Part shown: positions 31,143 through 39,653 of the stretch, piece after piece | Numbering within the stretch: the first letter of the stretch is position 1 | Layout of the letters: every line of letters starts with the position of its first letter | Assembly (NCBI RefSeq): GCF_003480255.1 | Contig: NZ_QUIN01000008.1 | Location: forward strand, 1-64,000 | Direction of reading: 5' to 3' | From: Erysipelatoclostridium sp. AM42-17 | Lineage (GTDB): Bacteria > Bacillota_I > Bacilli_A > Erysipelotrichales > Coprobacillaceae | DNA: 64,000 nt | The notes under the pieces: model-generated | What the model was told of the DNA's origin: nothing | The model's database searches: none | What the model saw: the letters and a program-made list of their open reading frames with translations, nothing else | Position numbers and translations under genes: made by a program

Positions 31143-32873
31143 TTGGTTCTGTGTCTTGTCTTTCTGCCATTTGTCTGGTGGGCGGCAGCGATTACCGCTT
31201 GTGCCATTGCACCGGATAAGAATTTTATTCAAATCTTAGAAACGCTGAGCGAAAAACTCGAACAGCCGTTTTTTATCACGTATACACCGTATACGTTCAA
31301 ATGTATTCTGATATTCACAGCAGCCTATTTCTTAGGCATTGGTATTTATGAATCCCAAAAAAGAAATTATAGAAGAGGTGTGGAACATGGTTCCGCAAAA
31401 TGGGGCAACGTGTCCGAAATCTGCAGACGTTACTGCGAAAAACGATACACGCAAAATCTGCTTTTAACACAGCATTTCCGTATGGGACTGGACGGCTATA
31501 AGCACAAACGAAACCTAAATGTGCTGGTAGTCGGAGGTTCAGGAGCTGGAAAGAGCCGGACGTATGCAATCCCAAACATCATGCAGTGCAACTGTTCGAT
31601 GGTGATTACTGATCCCAAGGCAGAACTTTTGCGTAAAACCGGAGGTGTTCTGGAACGGAATGGATATGAAGTCCGGGTTTTTGATTTGATCAATCCGGAG
31701 ACTTCCTGGTGTTATAATCCGTTTGCGTATGTCTGGGATGATAAGGATGTACTGAAGCTGATCAATAACCTGATCCGCAACACAACACCGAAGGGAGCGC
31801 AGAGTTCAGACCCGTTCTGGGAGAAGTCCGAGACTGCACTTTTACAGGCACTTATGCTGTATTTGCTGCATGAGGCTCCACCGGAAGAACAGAACTTTCC
31901 GATGATCATGGAAATGCTTGGAAGCGCTCAGGTCAAAGAAGATGATGAGGATTACCAGTCCCCATTGGACATTTTGTTTGAAAGACTGGAAATGCGGGAC
32001 CCGGAGAGTATTGCGGTCAAGCAGTATGCCATTTATAAGCAGGCAGCCGGAAAGACTGCAAAGTCTATTTTGATCTCGGTTGGTGTCCGTCTGGCAGCTT
32101 TTAACCTGAAACAGATTGCAAATCTGACCTGTACAGACGAACTGGACTTATACAGTATCGGGGAGAAAAAAGTAGCACTGTTTTGCTGTATTCCGGATGC
32201 CGACACCAGCATGAATTATCTGGTCGGCATGATTTACAGTAATCTGTTTCAGACACTGTATTATGTGGCAGACCGGAAGTACGGAGGAAGGCTTCCAATT
32301 CCGGTACACTGCATTATGGATGAATGGCCAAACGTAGCCTTGCCGGATGATTTTGACAAGATTCTGGCAACCATGCGTTCCAGAGGGATTTCCTGCAGTA
32401 TCATCATCCAGAATATCGCACAGATGAAAGCCTTATTTAAAGACTCGTATGAGAGTCTGATCGGCAACTGCGATGAATTTTTATATCTGGGTGGAAATGA
32501 AAAAGAAGGACATAAGTATGTCTCGGAATTATTGGGAAAAGAAACATTGGATACCAATACCTACGGACAGACAAAAGGGCGTAGCGGCAGCTATTCGGTG
32601 AATTATCAGCAGACTGGAAGGGAACTTTTAACACCGGATGAAATACGGCTTTTAGATAACCGCAAAGCGATTTTGTTTATTCGTGGGGAGCGTCCGATCA
32701 TGGACGATAAATATGATTTAAAAAAGCATGTGAATTTCAGATACACAGAGGACGGTGGTGCATCGCCTTATGATTATGCGAAAACACCACTGGCTCACGA
32801 CGACCTAAAGATTGACATTAACAGATTAGACGACTACGAACTGCTGTCTACCGAAGACATCCTTGGTGAATAG
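31143..32873 (+). CDS. VirD4/TraG-type conjugative coupling protein
   Basis: About 576 aa: two N-terminal membrane helices (VLCLVFLPFVWWAAAITACA, and CILIFTAAYFLGIGIY), then the ATPase with Walker A VVGGSGAGKSRTY (about 127-139), Walker B region HCIMDEWPNVALPD, and the TraG motif ILATMRSRGISCSIIIQN. It links the relaxosome to the secretion channel. The start is uncertain: TTG 31143 is the first normal start, but family proteins usually open with a short basic stretch. The in-frame upstream codons ATA AGT AAA AAA AAG CAG (31122 on) would supply it through an ATA start. Confidence 0.92.
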   Translation: MVLCLVFLPFVWWAAAITACAIAPDKNFIQILETLSEKLEQPFFITYTPYTFKCILIFTAAYFLGIGIYESQKRNYRRGVEHGSAKWGNVSEICRRYCEKRYTQNLLLTQHFRMGLDGYKHKRNLNVLVVGGSGAGKSRTYAIPNIMQCNCSMVITDPKAELLRKTGGVLERNGYEVRVFDLINPETSWCYNPFAYVWDDKDVLKLINNLIRNTTPKGAQSSDPFWEKSETALLQALMLYLLHEAPPEEQNFPMIMEMLGSAQVKEDDEDYQSPLDILFERLEMRDPESIAVKQYAIYKQAAGKTAKSILISVGVRLAAFNLKQIANLTCTDELDLYSIGEKKVALFCCIPDADTSMNYLVGMIYSNLFQTLYYVADRKYGGRLPIPVHCIMDEWPNVALPDDFDKILATMRSRGISCSIIIQNIAQMKALFKDSYESLIGNCDEFLYLGGNEKEGHKYVSELLGKETLDTNTYGQTKGRSGSYSVNYQQTGRELLTPDEIRLLDNRKAILFIRGERPIMDDKYDLKKHVNFRYTEDGGASPYDYAKTPLAHDDLKIDINRLDDYELLSTEDILGE

Positions 32874-32903
32874 CAGTTTTTTTATGGATTGGAGTGATGT
32901 GTA

Positions 32904-33278
32904 TTGAAGAAATTTCTCACAGGAGAAAAGAATAGAACAAAAAAGAATACAACTGAAAAAATGACAACCCCGATGCCGATGGGGAGAAAACAGAAAAAGT
33001 GGATGAGCCTTTACATGGCACTGGTACTGACCGTAACGGTTGGAGCAACGACCGCATTCGCAGCCGGTGATCCGTTGTCCGTTATCAATAACCTGTCTAC
33101 TTTTATTTTTTCCCTGATTCGTGCAATCGGTTTGATTTTGCTTGGATTTGGTGTTGTGCAGGTTGGTCTGTCTTTAAAAAGCCATGATCCAAGCCAGAGG
33201 GCAAATGGATTTCTGACACTGGCCGGAGGAGTAATTATTACGTTCGCCAAAGAAATCCTGGATCTGATTATGGCGTAA
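32904..33278 (+). CDS. Maff2-family protein (VirB2/pilin-like)
   Basis: 124 aa from TTG 32904 behind GGAGTGATG. Basic N-terminus, a signal-like helix (LYMALVLTVTVGATTAFAA), then two hydrophobic helices (FIFSLIRAIGLILLGFGVVQVGL; GGVIITFAKEILDLIMA) with a short loop: the topology of VirB2-type subunits. The gene occupies the virB2 position between VirD4 and VirB6 in Tn1549-like elements. A structural role in the channel is inferred from this. Confidence 0.8.
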   Translation: MKKFLTGEKNRTKKNTTEKMTTPMPMGRKQKKWMSLYMALVLTVTVGATTAFAAGDPLSVINNLSTFIFSLIRAIGLILLGFGVVQVGLSLKSHDPSQRANGFLTLAGGVIITFAKEILDLIMA

Positions 33279-33365
33279 GCCTCTTTGAAAAAGTATATCA
33301 GGAAACAGCAGGAGTGCCGGAAGGTACTCCTGCATTCAAAAGTATGTTCAGGGAGGTGAAAGTTT

Positions 33366-34208
33366 TTGAGCGATAACTGGATTGTACAGAATCTGAACTC
33401 TGCGTTGTCTACATGGAGTGAAAAGATGGCAGAACTGTGGACACTGCTTACTGAAAATCCGGCAACTTTTAAAGGCGGCGGCATCTGGCGGATTATGACC
33501 AATATCAATGATGCACTGACAGCTATTGCCTATGGATTACTGGTGTTGTTTTTTGCAGCCGGAATCATTAAAACGTGTGGCAGTTTTACAGATCTGAAAA
33601 AGCCGGAACATGTGCTAAAAGCATTTATCCGGTTTGCACTTGCTCAGGGAGCAATCACGTATGGAATGGAACTTATGCAGGCACTGTTTTCCATTGTGCA
33701 AGGAATCGTGACAACCGTAATGAGTGGCTCCAGTATGGCAGGAAGCGTGACGGAACTGCCAACGGAGATTGTAGATAAGATCGAGAGTGTGGGAATGCTG
33801 GAATCCATTCCATTGTGGATTGTCACACTGCTTGGCAGTCTGCTGATCACCGTATTGTCATTTGTGATGATCCTGACAGTGTATGGCAGAATGTTCAAAA
33901 TCTATATGTATACGGCAATCGCCCCGATTCCGATTTCCTCGTTTGCAGGAGAACCCACGCAGTCTATTGGAAAGAACTTTATCCGTTCTTATATAGGCGT
34001 GTGTCTGGAAGGGGCAATTATTGCACTGGCGTGTATTATCTTTTCTGCTTATGCGGCAAGTCCTCCGGCAGTGGGAGATACGGAGCTGAGTGCAGTTACA
34101 ATCGTGTGGAACTATGTAGGAGAACTGGTATTCAATTTACTGGTGCTGGTTGGAGCAATTAAGGCATCTGACCGTATTGTCAGAGAAATGATGGGACTTG
34201 GAGGTTAA
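33366..34208 (+). CDS. VirB6/TrbL-like polytopic membrane protein
   Basis: 280 aa from TTG 33366 behind GGGAGGTG. About six hydrophobic helices, e.g. ALTAIAYGLLVLFFAAGIIKTC, LWIVTLLGSLLITVLSFVMILTVYGRMF and a final LVLVGAIKASDRIVREM, with the conserved IAPIPISSFAGEPTQSIGKNFIRSY loop seen in conjugation inner-membrane proteins of Firmicutes. It forms part of the translocation channel. Confidence 0.88.
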   Translation: MSDNWIVQNLNSALSTWSEKMAELWTLLTENPATFKGGGIWRIMTNINDALTAIAYGLLVLFFAAGIIKTCGSFTDLKKPEHVLKAFIRFALAQGAITYGMELMQALFSIVQGIVTTVMSGSSMAGSVTELPTEIVDKIESVGMLESIPLWIVTLLGSLLITVLSFVMILTVYGRMFKIYMYTAIAPIPISSFAGEPTQSIGKNFIRSYIGVCLEGAIIALACIIFSAYAASPPAVGDTELSAVTIVWNYVGELVFNLLVLVGAIKASDRIVREMMGLGG

Positions 34209-34213
34209 AAAAT

Positions 34214-34645
34214 ATGGATACAAAGAAAACATTAAGATATAACTGGGAATTCGGACGTGAGACAGTAGCGATACGAGTGAGCTCTTATCGGAACAATGGG
34301 AATTTATATGTAGGACTCTGCCATAAGGAAGGGAGAGACTGGGAAGATTTTGGAGATGTAACCATTAATCTGCCCTATCAGTTCTTAGAGCCAAATGAGG
34401 CTTTTATAACAGGAGATTTTACCAAGGATATGCTTCATTTTATCAAGGAACATAAACTTGGAAAAGTGTTGAATGAAACAGGAAGATCAGGATATGCAAC
34501 CTATCAGAAGGTAGCGTTTGACCTTGCAAGACTTGCGGAATTTGATCCGGAAGGCGTTGCGGAACACTGTAGATTTGCCGGGATAGAAGTACCGAAAGAA
34601 AAACCACAGAAAACGAAGAAACAAAACAGGGGAGAGGAACGATAA
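34214..34645 (+). CDS. DUF4313 protein
   Basis: A 143-aa soluble protein with the DUF4313 pattern: LYVGLCHKEGRDWEDFGDVTINLPYQFLEPNEAFI and HKLGKVLNETGRSGYATYQKVAFDL. Common in Tn1549-type transfer operons between VirB6 and PrgI; function unknown. It starts 6 bp after virB6 and ends 4 bp before PrgI. Confidence 0.82.
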   Translation: MDTKKTLRYNWEFGRETVAIRVSSYRNNGNLYVGLCHKEGRDWEDFGDVTINLPYQFLEPNEAFITGDFTKDMLHFIKEHKLGKVLNETGRSGYATYQKVAFDLARLAEFDPEGVAEHCRFAGIEVPKEKPQKTKKQNRGEER

Positions 34646-34648
34646 TTT

Positions 34649-35089
34649 ATGGAAGTAAAGATGAACAAAGAAATCAGGGACTATCAAGAATCCATGTTTA
34701 TGGGACTGGACCTGAGACAATGTGTGTGTTCTGTTCTTGCGATTCTTACAGCAATCGGAATTTACTTTGGAATGCGTGATATTACCGGACAGGAAATAAC
34801 CGGATGGCTGTGTGTGCTTGGTGCTGCTCCATTTGCTGCCTGTGGCTTTTTCAAATATCATGGTATGACAGCCGAACAGTTTTTATGGGCAGTGATCAAA
34901 TCCGAATTGCTGTATCCGAAGAAACTGGTGTTTCAGTCGGAAGATATCTACTACTCCTGCATGCAGGAGACCATCTCGCTGGGAGAAAAGAATCAAAAGG
35001 ATGGAGCGGAAATCATAAAAGAGCGGGAGCAAAAAGCAGAAGCAAAACAGAGAAAGAAACGCAAGGGAAGGAGTGATGCCTTTGATTAA
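34649..35089 (+). CDS. PrgI-family conjugation membrane protein
   Basis: 146 aa with the PrgI signature: IRDYQESMFMGLDLRQCVCSVLA, two helices (CSVLAILTAIGIYFGM; GWLCVLGAAPFAACGFF) and YHGMTAEQFLWAVIKSE, then a charged tail. PrgI (VirB3-like) sits with VirB4 in the membrane complex, and here overlaps the VirB4 start by 17 bp. ATG 34649 or 34661 may be the start. Confidence 0.88.
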   Translation: MEVKMNKEIRDYQESMFMGLDLRQCVCSVLAILTAIGIYFGMRDITGQEITGWLCVLGAAPFAACGFFKYHGMTAEQFLWAVIKSELLYPKKLVFQSEDIYYSCMQETISLGEKNQKDGAEIIKEREQKAEAKQRKKRKGRSDAFD

Positions 35090-37412
35090 AACCTTAAGTC
35101 AGGCACTTCGGATGGATAAGGAACGCTTCAAAGTTCCGAAATCCGTCCAACAGGCAATTCCCATCCAGCGAATCTGGCCGGATGGAATTTTTCAACAGGG
35201 AACGAAATTCTCAAAAACATATCGTTTTACAGATATCAACTATTATATTGCGAGTAAGGACAATAAGACAGAAATGTTTCTGGATTATTCTGAACTCTTA
35301 AATTCACTGGATTCCGGCATTTCTGCCCAAATTACCATCAATAATCGGAGAATCAATAAAGAAGAATTCGAAAAGTCTATTCTGCTTCCAATGAAGGAAG
35401 ATGGACTGGACCACTATCGGGAAGAATACAACGAAATGCTCCTGTCTAAGATTACAGGAACAAACAACAGCATCTATCAGGAACGGTATCTGACCGTCAG
35501 TGTACATAAAAGATCGATTGATGATGCAAGAACCTATTTTGCACGTATCGGAACAGACATCGTAACACATCTGGCAAAGTTATCGTCCACAGCAGAAGGA
35601 CTGGACGCAGAGAGCCGGCTCCAGATTTTCAGGGATTTCTTCAAGGGAGATGTCCCACAGGCATTTCCGTTTGATCTGAAACAATTTGCCAAGAAGGGGA
35701 CAAGCTTCAAAGACTGGATGTGTCCGGATTCTATGGAATTTGAACGTGACCATTTTAAAATCGGTGACAGATACGGAAGAGTCCTGTATATGCAGGATTA
35801 TGCAAGTTATGTCAAAGATGACATGATTTCAGAATTGTGTGACTTTAGCCGGAATCTGATGTTGTCGATTGACATCCTGCCAGTCCCTACGGATGAAGCG
35901 GTAAGGGAAATCCAGAACCGACTGCTTGGTGTGGAAACTAACGTGACCAACTGGCAGAGAAGGCAGAACGCTAATAATAACTTCTCGGCAATCGTACCAT
36001 ACGATATGGAACTTCAGAGAAAAGAAACCAAGGAAATGCTCGATGATCTGACAACCAGAGACCAGCGTATGATGTTCGGGATTTTGACAATGGTACATCT
36101 GGCAGACAGCAAAAAGCAACTGGATTCCGATACGGAACTGATTCTGTCAATCGCAAGAAAGCATCTGTGTCAGATGGCAACATTAAAGTGGCAGCAAGTG
36201 GACGGACTCAATACAGTGCTTCCTTACGGACTGCGAAAGATCAATGCCCTGCGTACATTGACAACGGAATCAACGGCTGTTTTAATCCCGTTCCATACAC
36301 AGGAAATCCTGCAGCCGGGAGGTATCTATTATGGGCAGAATGCAGTCAGCAAGAACCTTCTGGTAGCCGACCGGAAGAAACTGATGAATGGAAACAGTTT
36401 CCGGTTGGGCGTCAGTGGATCAGGAAAGAGCTTTTCGGCAAAAGAAGAGATTGTGCATCTGGCATTGAGTACCGATGACGATATCCTGATTCTTGATCCG
36501 GAGTCCGAATTTACAAAATTAGTAGAGGCTCTGGGCGGACAGGTTGTAAAAGTATCTGCGACATCAGACAATCATCTGAATGCAATGGATATGGACGCAG
36601 CCTACGGCAATGAAAAGAATCCACTGATTGAAAAATCGGAGTTTATCCTGTCTGTGTTCGAGCAGTTGGTTGGAGCAGGAAATCTGTCGGCAAAAGAAAA
36701 GTCGATTCTGGACCGCTGTGCTGCAGATGTGTACCGGGATTATATCCGAAGTGGTTATACCGGAGAAGTTCCGACATTGAAAGATATGTACCGACAGTTG
36801 ATGTTACAGCCGGAAGAAGAGGCAAGGGGACTTGCACTGTCATCCGAACTTTTTATCAATGGAAGCCTGAACACCTTTGCACAGCCGACCAATGTGAATA
36901 AGAAGAACAGGATCATGGATTATGATATCCGGGAACTGGGGGAACAGCTTATGCCACTGGGAATGCTGGTTACCTTAGACAGTATTTTCAACAGGGTAAT
37001 TCAGAACTGGAAAGAAGGAAAAACGACATGGATATTTGCCGATGAGTTCTATCTGTTATTCCGCTATGAATACAGTGCAAATTTCTTCTACCGACTGTAC
37101 AAGAGAATCAGAAAATACAATGGATTCGTGACAGGTTTAACCCAAAATGTTGAGGAACTTCTGAAATCGGACACTGCAAGACTGATGTTGGCAAACAGTG
37201 AGTTTTTGATTCTTTTGAATCAGGCAAGTACAGACAGGGAAGAATTGGCAGCTCTTTTGAATATTTCCGAAAACCAACTGTCCTATATTACAAATGTATC
37301 GGTTGGCAGTGGCCTAATCCGTTGCTCTGGGAATATCGTACCATTTGAGAATACGTTCCCAAAGAATACAGACCTTTATAAACTAATGACAACAAAACCG
37401 GGAGAATCATAA
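35073..37412 (+). CDS. VirB4/TraE-type conjugation ATPase
   Basis: 779 aa. N-terminal VirB4 domain (RTYFARIGTDIVTHLAKLSST...) and C-terminal motor domain with Walker A LGVSGSGKSFSAKEE (about 444-458), LDPESEFTKLVEALGG, and Walker B TTWIFADEFYLLF (about 650). It powers assembly and substrate transfer. The start follows AAGGAGTG and overlaps PrgI; the next gene's ATG overlaps the stop by one base (TAATG). Confidence 0.93.
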   Translation: MMPLIKTLSQALRMDKERFKVPKSVQQAIPIQRIWPDGIFQQGTKFSKTYRFTDINYYIASKDNKTEMFLDYSELLNSLDSGISAQITINNRRINKEEFEKSILLPMKEDGLDHYREEYNEMLLSKITGTNNSIYQERYLTVSVHKRSIDDARTYFARIGTDIVTHLAKLSSTAEGLDAESRLQIFRDFFKGDVPQAFPFDLKQFAKKGTSFKDWMCPDSMEFERDHFKIGDRYGRVLYMQDYASYVKDDMISELCDFSRNLMLSIDILPVPTDEAVREIQNRLLGVETNVTNWQRRQNANNNFSAIVPYDMELQRKETKEMLDDLTTRDQRMMFGILTMVHLADSKKQLDSDTELILSIARKHLCQMATLKWQQVDGLNTVLPYGLRKINALRTLTTESTAVLIPFHTQEILQPGGIYYGQNAVSKNLLVADRKKLMNGNSFRLGVSGSGKSFSAKEEIVHLALSTDDDILILDPESEFTKLVEALGGQVVKVSATSDNHLNAMDMDAAYGNEKNPLIEKSEFILSVFEQLVGAGNLSAKEKSILDRCAADVYRDYIRSGYTGEVPTLKDMYRQLMLQPEEEARGLALSSELFINGSLNTFAQPTNVNKKNRIMDYDIRELGEQLMPLGMLVTLDSIFNRVIQNWKEGKTTWIFADEFYLLFRYEYSANFFYRLYKRIRKYNGFVTGLTQNVEELLKSDTARLMLANSEFLILLNQASTDREELAALLNISENQLSYITNVSVGSGLIRCSGNIVPFENTFPKNTDLYKLMTTKPGES

Positions 37413-37762
37413 TGAAGAAAAAAGAAGAAGTAACGATAACTTTTTATGCTGCAGAGTGCGGTGAGTTCCATGATTTAGGAGAATATACAAAATGCAGAAC
37501 GCTGGAAGAGGCATATAAAAAGTACCAGAAATATTGTAGAACATCTGCCAATATGTGTCCGGCTATTGAGTTTTCTATTCATGATCCAGAATCAATTTAT
37601 TCAGACATGGAATATCCATTACCGTTGTCATCAAAAGACAGGGGAGACTTGGAACTTGTGCCATATTACAACGAACATCCACTGGTAAATGAGGCAATCA
37701 GACAGGTGGAGCAGTTGCAGAAACAGCAGGAAAAAAAGAAACATCGGGATGTTGCCCGATGA
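37412..37762 (+). CDS. ICE-conserved protein, 116 aa, unknown
   Basis: Starts MKKKEEVTITFYAAECGEFH. A mixed alpha/beta soluble protein with FHDLGEYTKCRTLEEAYKKY and a CPAIEFSIHDPESIYSDMEYPL core, ending in a basic coil. Similar proteins follow VirB4 in Tn1549-like elements, where they are also unassigned. It overlaps virB4 by one base and lies 29 bp before the wall hydrolase. Confidence 0.7.
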   Translation: MKKKEEVTITFYAAECGEFHDLGEYTKCRTLEEAYKKYQKYCRTSANMCPAIEFSIHDPESIYSDMEYPLPLSSKDRGDLELVPYYNEHPLVNEAIRQVEQLQKQQEKKKHRDVAR

Positions 37763-37791
37763 GATAAGAGATACGGAAAGAGGGTGACCGG

Positions 37792-39483
37792 ATGAAAGAT
37801 ATCAAGGAACGGGTAAGGGATAAGAATCCGAAGATTCGAAATCCGGCTGCCCGACTTCCGAAAGAACTGGTTCGCTCAGCGGTTCTGGAAGCAAAAGAAA
37901 AGCCAAGGGAACTACATGAAAAAAGCAGTGGGCAGTCAGAATCCCCAACACAGTATGGAACTGAAAAAATAGAATCCGTACAGTACAGAGCGGCGAGTGT
38001 GGCAGGAAAAAGTATAGGGAAAACCACATATCAAGGTGGAAAAAAACTTGCTGGAGTGACCTACAGGAAGATAAAGGAAAGAAAAAGCAGACAGGAAGAA
38101 GCGAAAGCTGCCGAAGAAGCAATGGAGCAGGGGGCAGAAAGCGGAAAGAAATTAATCAAGTTGAAACCGGAGCAGGCAGCACTTGCCAAGGAGAATGGTA
38201 AACGGCAGGTGAAAGCAGCACCGAGAGTGGTAAAAGTATCCGGTCTGTCTCAAGAAAAAATAAAGACACAGGCATCCATGCAGAAACAGCAGATGGAAAA
38301 AAGTCTTCAGGCGATGCAGAAAGCAAGAGCAGCCCAGATGGCAAGAAAGTCAGCACAGGCATCGGCAGAAAGTGGAAAAGCAGTCCTTCAGGTAACTGGA
38401 AAGGGTTCAAAGTTATCCGTACAGGGAATTACAGCAGCGATTCAAAAAGGGGTAGTAGCTCTTGAAAAAATGGGAAAATGGATTGCTGCCGGAGGTAGTG
38501 CATTTCTTCTGGTATTTATTCTGATTGTGGGAATCATTGCAGGAGCAGCTTTCAGCAGTAATTCGGAAAGCTCCGAATCCCTAAGTGAAGAAGTGCTTGC
38601 GTATACTTCTGTGATACAGCAGTATGCATCCCAATACGGCATTCCGGAATATGTGTCTGCGATACAGGCCATCATGATGCAGGAATCTGGAGGCAGGGGA
38701 ACAGACCCGATGCAGTGTTCGGAAAGTCCATATAATACAAGATTCCCACACACTCCTGGTTCTATTACTGATCCGGATTATTCGATAGAGGTTGGAGTAC
38801 AGACCTTTGCAGACTGTATCAGACAGGCAGGATGCAGCAGTCCACAGGATCTGGACAAGCTGAAACTTGCATGGCAGGGATATAACTATGGAAATGGCTA
38901 CATAGGATGGGCATTGCAAAGAGGCGGTTATACAGAAGCCAATGCATTGCAGTTTTCACAGGAACAGGCAGCTTCGCATGGATGGAGCAGTTACGGAGAT
39001 CCCCAATACGTTCCCCATGTGATGCGGTATTATTCCGGTGGCAGCCTGTTTGCTGGTTTGTTTGGTAATCAGCAGATTGTGTCGGTTGCAATGGGGCAGC
39101 TTGGAAACAGTGGCGGTCAGAAGTTCTGGAGCTGGTACGGATTTGACAGTCGGGTAGAATGGTGTGCCTGTTTTGTAAGCTGGTGTGCGGATCAGAGCGG
39201 TCTGATTGCAAGTGGGAATGTTCCTAAATTCTCATTGTGCAGTGATGGAGTGTCCTGGTTTCAGGGAAAGAATAAGTGGCAGAGTGGCGGAACAACTCCG
39301 ACAGCTGGAATGATCATCTTTTTTGACTGGGATCATGATGGAACATCGGATCATGTAGGAATAGTAGAAAAGTGTGAAGGTGGAAGAGTTTACACGATTG
39401 AGGGAAATTCCAGTGATCAGGTACGGCAGAGAAATTATGCAGTAGATTACAGTTCTATAATGGGATATGGGGTGATAAATTGA
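37792..39483 (+). CDS. VirB1-like lysozyme plus NlpC/P60-CHAP wall hydrolase
   Basis: 563 aa. A basic, Ala/Gln-rich cytoplasmic segment (1-225), one membrane helix (AAGGSAFLLVFILIVGIIAG, about 228-250), then a lysozyme-like domain (about 268-413) with the catalytic glutamate in IQAIMMQESGGRGTDPMQ. The C-terminal CHAP/NlpC-P60 domain (about 433-563) has catalytic Cys in VEWCACFVSWCADQSG and His in GTSDHVGIVE. It opens the wall for the channel and is the last gene of the transfer operon; composition drops to more AT-rich after it. Confidence 0.9.
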   Translation: MKDIKERVRDKNPKIRNPAARLPKELVRSAVLEAKEKPRELHEKSSGQSESPTQYGTEKIESVQYRAASVAGKSIGKTTYQGGKKLAGVTYRKIKERKSRQEEAKAAEEAMEQGAESGKKLIKLKPEQAALAKENGKRQVKAAPRVVKVSGLSQEKIKTQASMQKQQMEKSLQAMQKARAAQMARKSAQASAESGKAVLQVTGKGSKLSVQGITAAIQKGVVALEKMGKWIAAGGSAFLLVFILIVGIIAGAAFSSNSESSESLSEEVLAYTSVIQQYASQYGIPEYVSAIQAIMMQESGGRGTDPMQCSESPYNTRFPHTPGSITDPDYSIEVGVQTFADCIRQAGCSSPQDLDKLKLAWQGYNYGNGYIGWALQRGGYTEANALQFSQEQAASHGWSSYGDPQYVPHVMRYYSGGSLFAGLFGNQQIVSVAMGQLGNSGGQKFWSWYGFDSRVEWCACFVSWCADQSGLIASGNVPKFSLCSDGVSWFQGKNKWQSGGTTPTAGMIIFFDWDHDGTSDHVGIVEKCEGGRVYTIEGNSSDQVRQRNYAVDYSSIMGYGVIN

Positions 39484-39653
39484 TGGTTTCTTTCATAATT
39501 TGTTAAGGATTTTATAAGGGAGTTAATGAATTCTTTGGAAAATAGTCACAAAATAGGCACAGTTGATTGATAAATTGTTATTGTAACTTTTAGTGATAGA
39601 CATATAAAGAGTTAGAAATCTTTATAATTGACTTGAATTAGGAGGTAGTGAAT